Made by a program: the position numbers and the translations under genes
NCBI GenBank assembly: GCA_035530195.1
Contig: DATKVG010000030.1
Coordinates: forward strand, 1-33,362
DNA: 33,362 bases
From: JAPLKX01 sp035530195
GTDB taxonomy: Bacteria > Hydrogenedentota > Hydrogenedentia > Hydrogenedentales > SLHB01
Reading direction: 5' to 3'
Notes under the pieces: generated by a model
Database searches by the model: none
Seen by the model: the letters and a program-made list of their open reading frames with translations, nothing else
Told to the model about the DNA's origin: nothing
In this document: positions 1 to 7,249 of the stretch, piece after piece
Position numbering within the stretch: position 1 is the first letter of the stretch
How the letters are laid out: every line of letters starts with the position of its first letter

Positions 1-2
1 CG

Positions 3-1349
3 AACCTCCTGGGTTGCGACAACAGCCGGCTGGTGTTCGACGGCGGCGGGTTCATCGCCACGCCGGACGGCGTGGTGGCGGAAGGCACGCCGCTGAGTAT
101 GGCGCCGTGGACATTGGCCGCCGGCATCGTAGATCTCGACCAGGTGTCCCGTGTCAGGGCCGAGAACTCGACTTGGCGGCAGGGCGCCATCTTGCGCGAC
201 GAGACCCCGGGCATTCTAACAGTCGACGTCCCCGGCACGTACGCGCCGGCGAGCCTCGCCGATTATGCCACGCAGATGCCGCGGAGCTTTTTTGACGCGG
301 AGAAACCTACGCCGGGGCCGCGCGAGCCGCTTTCTATCCAGCTTGAATCCATGAAGGCGCCGGAAGCCGCGACTGCCCGGAAATCCGAGGCCGAACTTTA
401 CCTGGACGAGCTTTTTAGCGGTCTGGTGCTGGGTCTGCGGGACTATTTTGAAAAAGTGGGCGTGTTTGACCGGTTTCTGGTGGCCGTGTCAGGCGGCCGC
501 GATAGCGCGCTGTGCCTGCTGCTGGCCTGCCATGCCGCAAAACAGTTGAATGAGGGCCGCGATGCAAGGAGCTTCGCCGAACGCATCAGCACCGTCTATC
601 TCCCGAACAAGGCCTTCAGCAGCAGCGCCACCGAACACGCGGCCCGGGCGTTTGCCGAAGAGCTCGGTGTCCCGTTCAAGGTGGTGTCGATTGCCGAGGA
701 AGCCGAGATCGCCCTCGCGAAAGCAGGCGAAATGGCCGGCGGGCTCGAGAACGTCACGGCGCTGGCCCGGCAAAACCTGCAGGCGCGTGTCCGCGGCAAC
801 ATGATGCTCAACTGGGCCAACAGCGTCAACGGGCTGCTGCTTGTCACGTCGAACCTCAGCGAGACGGCAGTCGGCTACACCACAACGGGCGGCGATAACC
901 AGGGCGGCTACAGCCCCGTGGCAAACGTCCCCAAAACCGTCATCAGCCGGCTGCTCGAATACGTTGCGCGGCGCGACAACATCCAGTCGCTGCGGTACAT
1001 CCTCGAGATCGCGCCCAGCGCCGAACTCGCTCCGGACCAGCTCGACGAAGCCGACCTCATGCCGTACGTGGTGCTGGACGACCTGCTGTTTCTGTTTGCG
1101 CGCCAGCGGATGACGCTCACGGAATGCTGGCGAGTCCTGTGCGCGCGGTACCCCGACGTGGACCGCGAACAGTTGCGGGCGTGGACCACGGATTTCGGCA
1201 AGCGGTTCGTCAGCAACCAGTGGAAACGCGACCAGCACCCCGTCACCATGAAAGTGATGGATCTCGATCTCGACCCAAAGACGGGGTTCAGGTTCCCCGT
1301 CACCCAGAGCATCAAATACGAGCTTGATGAACTCGCGAAGGCCGATTAA
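3..1349 (+). CDS. nadE: Glutamine-dependent NAD+ synthetase, 3' part (5' end outside window)
   Basis: This enzyme amidates deamido-NAD+ to NAD+ with ATP and glutamine-derived ammonia, the last step of NAD synthesis, in the cytoplasm. The reading frame is open from base 3 (NLLGCDNSRLVFDGGGF), so the gene starts upstream and most of the N-terminal nitrilase-like glutaminase domain is missing. Roughly the first 100 visible residues are the end of that domain. The synthetase domain follows, with the ATP-pyrophosphatase P-loop SGGRDS at bases 489-506, then QNLQARVRGNMM, a NLSETAVGYTTTGGDNQGG block, and PSAEL followed by DEADLMPY. The family assignment is secure. It ends only 2 bp from the stop of the convergent lipoprotein gene, with no room for a terminator between them. 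Confidence 0.95.
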   Translation, partial: NLLGCDNSRLVFDGGGFIATPDGVVAEGTPLSMAPWTLAAGIVDLDQVSRVRAENSTWRQGAILRDETPGILTVDVPGTYAPASLADYATQMPRSFFDAEKPTPGPREPLSIQLESMKAPEAATARKSEAELYLDELFSGLVLGLRDYFEKVGVFDRFLVAVSGGRDSALCLLLACHAAKQLNEGRDARSFAERISTVYLPNKAFSSSATEHAARAFAEELGVPFKVVSIAEEAEIALAKAGEMAGGLENVTALARQNLQARVRGNMMLNWANSVNGLLLVTSNLSETAVGYTTTGGDNQGGYSPVANVPKTVISRLLEYVARRDNIQSLRYILEIAPSAELAPDQLDEADLMPYVVLDDLLFLFARQRMTLTECWRVLCARYPDVDREQLRAWTTDFGKRFVSNQWKRDQHPVTMKVMDLDLDPKTGFRFPVTQSIKYELDELAKAD

Positions 1350-1351
1350 GC

Positions 1352-3034
1352 CTACTCGATCCTGAAGCTCTGGCCGCCGGTATAGATCGAGTTGTCGACG
1401 AACAGGTCCGTAAACGGATCAGTGCCGGGTTCAAGCTGTTCGTCGAAGTCGAACCGGAGGATCGGGCCAAACGACGCGAACGGCAGGTCCTCTCCCCACA
1501 CGATGCCACCCGGATTGGCCAGTGTGATCCACATCCCGTCTTGCGGCGAACCTTCCGTGGTCATTTCCCAACCGTTGCAGAGGCCGTTGTCGGGTTCGGC
1601 CACTTTTTGGACGGTGAACTCGCTGTTGCTCCGCGCGTAGATCCAAATCTCCCAAATATACCGCGGGACGTACGCCGCGCGGAGGAAGTAGGTAGTCTGG
1701 CCGTCGCTGGTGGAGGGCACGACGCGGAGGATGCCCTGCAACTCGTCGCTGGCGTAGGTGGTCACGTTGAAACGCACGGGGGCGATGTAAGTCGCGGTAC
1801 TCTCATCGATCTGCAGTTTGAACGACGGCACAAACTCGAGGTTCGCCCGCTTCAGCGTTGCCCAACGCAGCGTGTATTGCGCCGCCAGGTTGTCAACCAC
1901 GTGCTGGAACCCGGCATCCAAATCGCCCGGCTCGAGTGCCACGTACAGCCGCCCCGGAACCCCCGACGTCACCGCTTGCAGCGCTGCCATATTCACGTCA
2001 TCGCCAAACCCGACACAGTAGATGCGCACGCCGCGCGCGATCGCCCTGTCTCGCACATCGTCGGGCGTGCGGATGCTCGACGTGTCGTTGCCGTCGGAGA
2101 TGAATACGAGGTTTCTGGTCTCATCTTTGCCGTCGGTGGGCTCGAACTCGCCCAACGCCGCATAGACGGCGTCCCAGCATCGGCTAGCGCCTGCATAAGG
2201 TAGTACTATTGCCCCAATTTGATCGATCTGGTCACTGACAAACTCCTTGTCTGCGGAAAAGTCGCACACTTTCCCCGGTTCATCGTTGCCGAGGTGAAAC
2301 TCGTAAACGCCTACCAGCGTGTCGGCTTCGAGTGCGGGGAGCAGCACGTCTATGACGGCGTCTTCCATGGCGCCGATGGCGCCGGGCGTGGCGGCCATGC
2401 TCAGGGTGTAGTCGAGGACGAGGTAGATGGCGCCCTGTTTGGCGCCGGCGCGCACCAGGTACGGCGGCGACTCGAGCGCGCTCGTGGGGATGTTGTCTTC
2501 GGAACATGTTACGCCGATGCCGGCCGGATCGACGATGACGGGGGCGCGGTTGCGGTCCTGGATCACGAACGTGAAATCCATCAGGTACGGCGAAGTGTAG
2601 GTGTACGAGACATCCTCGACCCGGAGTGCGCCGGCGGTCGCCTCGCTGCCGTCCGATGTGAGCGTTATATCGACTCGCCGGGAATTGATCCCGCTCGCCG
2701 AAATGATGACATACCCGGAATGGACGCCGGCCGCCAGCCCGTACCGGCTCACGTTGAGTGTGATGACGCGCCGGTCGTTTGCGCCGGTGCTCGACCCGGA
2801 CGTTGGACTGCAACCGATCCAGGGGGTGGGGGTGGACACGGTGAAATCCAGCCGCGGCACGGCCGGATTCGAGTTCCAGACCTCGAGGTTCCACGGCTGG
2901 CGGCTCGACCCGAAGTCATAACTCGTTTGAGAGACGGCAATGGCGTCTTTTTTCCGCTCGGGCGGGCAGCCGGTTAAGATCACGGCGACACCCAACCACA
3001 TCACGGCCAGAACGACCCTCGCTCCGTTTTGCAT
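1352..3034 (-). CDS. VWA-domain lipoprotein with N-terminal BACON-like domain
   Basis: Predicted cell-envelope lipoprotein of about 560 residues. A hydrophobic signal ends in the lipobox LTGC (Cys about residue 23). Residues about 30-130 (DFGSS, then W..CSPTSG, then GYVIISASG) resemble a BACON/Ig-like domain. Residues about 200-390 form a von Willebrand A domain with a MIDAS-like DYTLS (Thr replaces the usual first Ser) and a later VFISDGND strand. The C-terminal 170 residues look beta-rich and are unassigned. Two in-frame ATGs exist, at 3040 and 3034. The Shine-Dalgarno GGGGAGGG (3049-3042) is only 2 nt from the first but 8 nt from the second, so I chose 3034. VWA proteins usually bind ligands or assemble complexes; the partner is unknown. 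It lies 129 bp downstream of the HIT gene on the same strand. Confidence 0.85.
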   Translation of the reverse strand: MQNGARVVLAVMWLGVAVILTGCPPERKKDAIAVSQTSYDFGSSRQPWNLEVWNSNPAVPRLDFTVSTPTPWIGCSPTSGSSTGANDRRVITLNVSRYGLAAGVHSGYVIISASGINSRRVDITLTSDGSEATAGALRVEDVSYTYTSPYLMDFTFVIQDRNRAPVIVDPAGIGVTCSEDNIPTSALESPPYLVRAGAKQGAIYLVLDYTLSMAATPGAIGAMEDAVIDVLLPALEADTLVGVYEFHLGNDEPGKVCDFSADKEFVSDQIDQIGAIVLPYAGASRCWDAVYAALGEFEPTDGKDETRNLVFISDGNDTSSIRTPDDVRDRAIARGVRIYCVGFGDDVNMAALQAVTSGVPGRLYVALEPGDLDAGFQHVVDNLAAQYTLRWATLKRANLEFVPSFKLQIDESTATYIAPVRFNVTTYASDELQGILRVVPSTSDGQTTYFLRAAYVPRYIWEIWIYARSNSEFTVQKVAEPDNGLCNGWEMTTEGSPQDGMWITLANPGGIVWGEDLPFASFGPILRFDFDEQLEPGTDPFTDLFVDNSIYTGGQSFRIE

Positions 3035-3162
3035 GGTCATACCCTCCCCGTTTATTGCGCCAACGACAGCATTACCCAGATGCGCCCTCGTTTTTTACCA
3101 ACTATGGATACAAGGCAGCCGCACGATCGTTGCAACAGGCGGGTCGCGGCTGGTTTTGCGTC

Positions 3163-3510
3163 TCAACCGGGCGGCCAGTGGAGCGGGCGGCCGCCGACGA
3201 TGTGCATGTGGATGTGAAACACTTCCTGGCCGGCCCATGCGTTGCAGTTGATCACGTAGCGGCACCCATTTTCGGCGATTCCTTCGGCTTGGGCCACTTG
3301 GTTTGCCCGCAGCATCATCCGCCCCAGCAGGCCCGAGTCTTCCTCGTCTGCGTTGATGATGCGCTCGATGTGCTTTCGGGGAATGATCAGGACGTGTACC
3401 GGTGCGGCGGGATGGATGTCGCGGAATGCGTAGAACTCTTCGTCGGAATACACTTGGTTCGACGGGATTTCACCCGCGGCTATCTTGCAGAAAAGACAAC
3501 TTTCGGCCAT
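3163..3510 (-). CDS. HIT family (histidine triad) nucleotide-binding protein
   Basis: A small cytoplasmic HIT protein of 115 residues, the normal size for the Hint branch, whose members hydrolyse purine nucleoside phosphoramidates. The N-terminus CLFCKIAAGEIPS and the middle HVLIIPRKHI are typical. The catalytic triad HIHMHIVGG is at residues 99-107. The ATG at 3510 is preceded by GGGAGGA at a good distance, so a longer in-frame reading that would run into rsmE is not needed. It starts 17 bp after the rsmE stop and is almost certainly cotranscribed with it. Its physiological substrate cannot be deduced. Confidence 0.95.
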   Translation of the reverse strand: MAESCLFCKIAAGEIPSNQVYSDEEFYAFRDIHPAAPVHVLIIPRKHIERIINADEEDSGLLGRMMLRANQVAQAEGIAENGCRYVINCNAWAGQEVFHIHMHIVGGRPLHWPPG

Positions 3511-3527
3511 CTGTTCCTCCCGTATGT

Positions 3528-4265
3528 TCAGGCCCTGCCCGGGTGAGGGATCGGGCCCAACTCGCCCAGTTCGTATTGGATTAAAGTGGCGCCGGCGATG
3601 GCGGCCATTTCGGATCGGTAGGTGGCAGCACCCAGGCATATGGGAGTCACGCCCGCCTCAAGCGCGGCAGCGATTTCCTCGTCGGTGAAATCGCCTTCCG
3701 GCCCTACCATCAGCGCCACGGAACCGCCGCCCAGCGCCGTCCGCAGTGGTGCGGCATGCAAGTCTTTGGTCGCCAGCAGCACCGGCGCGGCGGCGTTGCG
3801 GACAGCCTCCTCGATCCCGTCGGCGAGGATGAATTCGGGCAGCCATATGCGACCGCACTGTTTGCAGGCCTCGATGGCGGTGCGCGTCCATTTGTCGCTG
3901 TGCACGGGTTTTCGTTCGGACCGCTGCGCCCGGAAAAACACGAACCGCGCCACGCCCAGTTCGGTCCCGTGCTGAACGATGAAGTCCAGCGCCTTATCGC
4001 GGTGCAGCCAGGCCTGCAACAACGTCAGCCGGCGCGGCGGCGGCGGCAACACCCGCTCTTCCAGCGCCTGGACCACGACCTCGCGCTTCCCCGCGGTTAC
4101 CACCTCGCCCGATATCTCGCGCCCGTGCCCGTCGAACAGCGCCACCGGATCGCCCGGCCGGACACGCACCACGTGCAGCGCGTGATGGGCCTCGTCGCCC
4201 CCCACAACGATCTCGCCCGTGGCCGCGGTGTCCTGCGGAATATACATCCGGTGCAAGTGCGCCAT
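3528..4265 (-). CDS. rsmE: 16S rRNA (uracil(1498)-N(3))-methyltransferase
   Basis: SPOUT-family methyltransferase that modifies U1498 of 16S rRNA using S-adenosylmethionine. About 245 residues, the usual length. Recognisable blocks are DEAHHALHVVRVRPGD near the N-terminus, the central LLQAWLHRDKALDFIVQHGTE, and the knotted cofactor-binding end with MVGPEGDFTDEE and TYRSEMAAIAG. The last corresponds to the family's more usual LRTETA, so it is slightly divergent. I start at ATG 4265 (MAHLHRMYIPQD). No clear Shine-Dalgarno precedes it, and a second ATG at 4247 is possible. The frame stays open upstream to 4505, but that part translates repeat DNA. It heads a likely rsmE-HIT operon. Confidence 0.93.
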   Translation of the reverse strand: MAHLHRMYIPQDTAATGEIVVGGDEAHHALHVVRVRPGDPVALFDGHGREISGEVVTAGKREVVVQALEERVLPPPPRRLTLLQAWLHRDKALDFIVQHGTELGVARFVFFRAQRSERKPVHSDKWTRTAIEACKQCGRIWLPEFILADGIEEAVRNAAAPVLLATKDLHAAPLRTALGGGSVALMVGPEGDFTDEEIAAALEAGVTPICLGAATYRSEMAAIAGATLIQYELGELGPIPHPGRA

Positions 4266-4305
4266 ATAAGCAGCATACCCGCAGCGGCACGTTGAAGCAA
4301 CCATC

Positions 4306-4477
4306 GTAGCGCAGGTGTCCCGCCTGCATATTGGGAGGTATAGCGTGCACGGACGAACACGGACTGACACGGACGAACACGGACCAAAAGCGGGACATCC
4401 CCTACAAAAACCGGGGCCGTCCCAACGTGCAGGCGAGACGCCCGCAGCACAACATGCAGGCAGGACGCCTGCGCTAC
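4306..4477. repeat. Imperfect inverted repeat of the GCAGGCGGGACGCC palindrome family
   Basis: Arms at 4306-4329 and 4454-4477 are complementary over 24 bp with two mismatches (GTAGCGCAGG... against ...CCTGCGCTAC). A further related arm, GTGCAGGCGAGACGCC..., lies at 4427-4452. These belong to the same dispersed family as the elements at 12540 and 24513. The cluster fills the spacer between the divergent rsmE and aroA genes, so it is unlikely to be a simple terminator here. Confidence 0.8.
4348..4384. repeat. Two-copy direct repeat CACGGACGAACACGGAC
   Basis: Two identical 17-bp copies (4348-4364 and 4368-4384) separated by TGA give a 20-bp period. The motif is itself built from repeated CACGGAC. 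It lies between the arms of the palindromic repeat at 4306-4477. No coding role is seen. Confidence 0.75.
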
Positions 4478-4483
4478 CTGAGT

Positions 4484-4513
4484 TTGACTTCTCCCCAAAC
4501 CGCATATTATTAT
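4484..4513 (+). promoter_or_regulatory. Probable sigma-70-type promoter for aroA
   Basis: TTGACT (4484-4489) and TATTAT (4508-4513) are separated by 18 bp; each matches the consensus at five of six positions. The local DNA is conspicuously AT-rich for this genome. The aroA ATG lies 31 bp downstream of the -10 box. Confidence 0.5.
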
Positions 4514-4544
4514 CCGATTTTGGCGGCTAACCTGAACTTTACCC

Positions 4545-5825
4545 ATGGATTTTATTTGCAACAGGTCAACTCTATCCGGTGAGGTCGCGATACCGGGCTC
4601 GAAATCCCACGCGATCCGCGCCGTCAGCATCGGTGCGCTTGCGGACGGTGAGAGCCGGATCGAGTGCCCGCTGGATTCGGCGGACGCCCGGTCTGCCGTC
4701 CATGCCTACCGCGGGCTTGGCGCCGTCATCGCGACCGATGAGGATACCTGGACGGTGACGGGCGTCGGCGGCAGGATCGAGACGCCCGAAGACGTGATCG
4801 ACATCGGGAATTCGGGCACCAGCCTCAACGTGGCGCTGGGCTCGTGTGCGTTGTTGCGGGGCGGGCTGGCCGTGCTCACGGGCGACGGCCAGATCCGGCG
4901 TCGGCCATCCGGGCCGCTGGCGCAGTCGTTGACCGATCTCGGGGCGCGCGTCCGGTCGACGCGCGGCAACGGTTGCCCGCCGTTTGTTGTCCAAGGGCGG
5001 TTGCGCGGCGGCGAGACCTCGCTCGAGGCCGTCAGCAGCCAGTACCTGACCAGCCTGCTGATCAACGCGCCGCTCGGCGACGGCGACAGCCGCATCCGCG
5101 TCCCGCTGCTGCACGAGCGGCCGTACGTCGAGATGACGCTCGACTGGCTGCGGCGCCAGGGCGTCCGGCTCGAGCACGACGAGGGTCTGCGCGAGTTCCA
5201 CGTGCCCGGCGGGCAGGGTTACAAGTCGTTTGAGCGGCGAATTCCGGGTGATTTTTCGACGGCCACGTTTTTCCTTTGCGCGGGCGCGATCGGCGGCAAC
5301 CAAATCACAAGCCTGGGCCTCGACATGAACGACACGCAGGGCGACAAGGCCGTGGTCGACTATATTCGCCAGTTGGGCGCGCAGGTCGAGGTCGAGGAAA
5401 ACCGGATCACGGTGCGGCCGGGGCGCCTGCGGGGTTGCGAGATCGATTTGAACGCCACGCCGGACGTGCTGCCGATGATGGCGGTGCTGGCATGTTTTGC
5501 CGAGGGCACCACGCGGCTCGTGAACGTGCCGCAGGCCCGGATTAAAGAGACGGACCGGCTCACGGTGATGCATCGCGAACTCGAGCGGCTGGGCGCGCGG
5601 GTCGAGGAGTTGGCGGACGGCCTCGTAGTGACGCACAGCGATTTGTGCGGGGCGGACGTCGACGGCCACGGCGACCACCGCATCATCATGGCGCTGGCTA
5701 TCGCTGGCACGATGGCCTCGGGTAAGACGCGGGTGCGCGGGGCGGATGCGGTGGATGTGACGTTCCCGGGGTTCATTGAGGCAATGACAGGGCTGGGTGC
5801 GGAGATGTGGAGCGTGTATGAGTGA
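4545..5825 (+). CDS. aroA: 3-phosphoshikimate 1-carboxyvinyltransferase (EPSP synthase)
   Basis: Transfers enolpyruvyl from PEP to shikimate-3-phosphate, the sixth step of the shikimate pathway. The 426 residues match the family length. Visible motifs are GSKSHAIR (18-25, PEP/S3P-binding Lys, Ser, Arg), QIRRRPSGPL, SSQYLTSLL, TPDVLPMMAVLA, RIKETDRL (from 332) and DHRIIMALAIAG (from 377). The PEP-loop reads GNSGTSLN (88-95), where the family usually has an arginine at the last position (GNAGTAMR in E. coli), so this enzyme is somewhat divergent. The start is the first ATG after the promoter; there is no strong Shine-Dalgarno. It is followed 57 bp later by aroC, the next enzyme of the pathway. 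Confidence 0.93.
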   Translation: MDFICNRSTLSGEVAIPGSKSHAIRAVSIGALADGESRIECPLDSADARSAVHAYRGLGAVIATDEDTWTVTGVGGRIETPEDVIDIGNSGTSLNVALGSCALLRGGLAVLTGDGQIRRRPSGPLAQSLTDLGARVRSTRGNGCPPFVVQGRLRGGETSLEAVSSQYLTSLLINAPLGDGDSRIRVPLLHERPYVEMTLDWLRRQGVRLEHDEGLREFHVPGGQGYKSFERRIPGDFSTATFFLCAGAIGGNQITSLGLDMNDTQGDKAVVDYIRQLGAQVEVEENRITVRPGRLRGCEIDLNATPDVLPMMAVLACFAEGTTRLVNVPQARIKETDRLTVMHRELERLGARVEELADGLVVTHSDLCGADVDGHGDHRIIMALAIAGTMASGKTRVRGADAVDVTFPGFIEAMTGLGAEMWSVYE

Positions 5826-5831
5826 AGAAGG

Positions 5832-5859
5832 CTGTAGGCTGTAGACCGTAGACTGTAGG
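5832..5859. repeat. Four tandem 7-bp repeats (consensus CTGTAGA)
   Basis: The aroA-aroC spacer contains CTGTAGG, CTGTAGA, CCGTAGA and CTGTAGG head to tail. It lies just upstream of the aroC Shine-Dalgarno GGGAGG (from 5873). It may be neutral microsatellite-like DNA; no function is evident. Confidence 0.7.
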
Positions 5860-5882
5860 GAAGAAAACCGACGGGAGGCATT

Positions 5883-7205
5883 ATGCTGGGTTGCACGTAT
5901 GGGAAGATGTTCAAGGTTACGGTTGCGGGGGGCAGTTATCAGGAAGGGCTGACAGTCCACCTGCAAGGCGTTCCGCCGGGAATGAGATTTACCGAGGCGG
6001 ACATCTACGAGGCGTTGCTGACGCGGAAACCGGGCCAGAGCGAACTGGCGTCGCCGCGGCGCGAGCCGGACGTGCCGGTGATTTACAGCGGCGTCAATGC
6101 GGCCGACACCATGCCGGGGTTCTCGAACGCCGGATTGACCAACGGCACGCCGCTTGTGATCTTGATCCCCAACCTGGACCGTCATTTCGAGCACATCGAC
6201 CAGTACCAGAAGACGAACCGGACGCCGCGGCCCGGCCACGCTTCGTATGCGTCGTACCAGAAGTACGGCGAGTGCGACGACTCGATTGGCGCGGGCTTTT
6301 TCAGCGGCCGGTACACGTCGACGATCGTTGCGGCGGGCGCGGTCGCACGGCGGGTGCTCAAACAGCACGGCGTCGAAGTGTTTGCTTACGTTAGAGAAGC
6401 GGCGGGCGTGCGGGCGTCCGACGTGCCGCACGACGAGGCGCGGAAAAAGGTGGATACGTATCGCGATGTCCGCCGGCAGTACGACCCGATCTACCAGTGG
6501 GCGTTCACCGAAGGCCGGATCAAACCGGAGATGCGGCTGCTCGAGAAGATGGCCGTGCTGGCCGAGCTCGAACGCGACCTCATCCCGATCCAAGATGCCG
6601 CGCGCCCCATGAAGCCCGCGGAGATCCGCGCCGAGTTCGGCGTCCACCCCACGATGAATTGCCCCGACGTCGACGCCGCGTTCGAAATGGAGAAACGTAT
6701 CCTCGAGATCCGCGACGAGGGCGATTCGAGCGGCGGATTGGTCGAGGTCGTCGCTACCGGCCTGCCCGCGGGTATGGGCGAACCCGTGTTCGAGAAACTC
6801 GATGGCGAGCTGGGCCGGATGATGAGCATCGGCACCATCAAGGCCGTGGAGATCGGCGCGGGGCTCGCCGTCAAAGACCTGCGGGGCTCGCAATCCAACG
6901 ACCAGATGCGCGTCAAAGACGGGCGCGTCGTATTCGACTCAAACAACGCCGGCGGCATCACCGGCGGCCTAACCACCGGCCAGCCCATCGTCGTGCGGCT
7001 TGCCGTGAAACCCACGCCGACCATCGCCAAAGATCAGCACACCATCGACAAGGTGTCGCTCGAAAACGCCACGCTCAGCGCCGTCACACGTCGAGACCCA
7101 ACCATCGTCGCCCGAGTCTGGCCCGTCGCGGAAGCCTTCACGGCCATCATCCTGCTCGACCAATACATGCAACACCTCGGCTACCAAGCCATGTGGCGGA
7201 AATAA
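5883..7205 (+). CDS. aroC: Divergent chorismate synthase
   Basis: Predicted to convert EPSP to chorismate with reduced FMN. Family signs are the N-terminal GVPPGMRFTEADI, the RREPDVPVIYSGV strand, PRPGHASYASYQKYG with the conserved His119, VVATGLPAGMGEPVFEKLDGELG, EIGAGLAVKDLRGSQSND, NNAGGITGGLTTGQP, and RRDP (Asp405, an acid expected to be catalytic). It is clearly unusual. The GESHG signature is GGSYQ here (16-20), losing the first catalytic histidine. The usual GGRSSARET is replaced by GAGFFSGRYTST. At 440 residues it is about 80 longer than E. coli AroC, largely from a charged insert around residues 180-255. The ATG follows GGGAGG and is coupled to aroA. It may be an active lineage variant or a related enzyme with another role. 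Confidence 0.85.
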   Translation: MLGCTYGKMFKVTVAGGSYQEGLTVHLQGVPPGMRFTEADIYEALLTRKPGQSELASPRREPDVPVIYSGVNAADTMPGFSNAGLTNGTPLVILIPNLDRHFEHIDQYQKTNRTPRPGHASYASYQKYGECDDSIGAGFFSGRYTSTIVAAGAVARRVLKQHGVEVFAYVREAAGVRASDVPHDEARKKVDTYRDVRRQYDPIYQWAFTEGRIKPEMRLLEKMAVLAELERDLIPIQDAARPMKPAEIRAEFGVHPTMNCPDVDAAFEMEKRILEIRDEGDSSGGLVEVVATGLPAGMGEPVFEKLDGELGRMMSIGTIKAVEIGAGLAVKDLRGSQSNDQMRVKDGRVVFDSNNAGGITGGLTTGQPIVVRLAVKPTPTIAKDQHTIDKVSLENATLSAVTRRDPTIVARVWPVAEAFTAIILLDQYMQHLGYQAMWRK

Positions 7206-7218
7206 CCGTCTTTCTTTG

Positions 7219-7248
7219 CTTCTTTCTTTCTTCGCAGAAAGAAAGAAG
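7219..7248. terminator. Perfect 12-bp hairpin between convergent genes
   Basis: CTTCTTTCTTTC (7219-7230) and its exact complement (7237-7248) flank a TTCGCA loop. It sits between the aroC stop (7205) and the stop of the propeller gene (7250). One strand of the stem is pyrimidine-only. No T-run follows on either strand, so termination efficiency is uncertain. Confidence 0.5.
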
Positions 7249-7249
7249 A

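Noticed and set aside
3041..3162. Possible terminator between the HIT and VWA lipoprotein genes
   Set aside because: Only a 7-bp CAGCCGC/GCGGCTG pairing with a long loop and no following T-run was seen.
4266..4505. N-terminal extension of RsmE
   Set aside because: The extra codons translate the palindrome and CACGGAC repeats of the spacer; the protein family starts near 4265.
4572..6893. 773-codon open frame on the minus strand across aroA and aroC
   Set aside because: It is antisense to two well-recognised genes, has no family motif and follows from the GC-rich third codon positions of the real genes.
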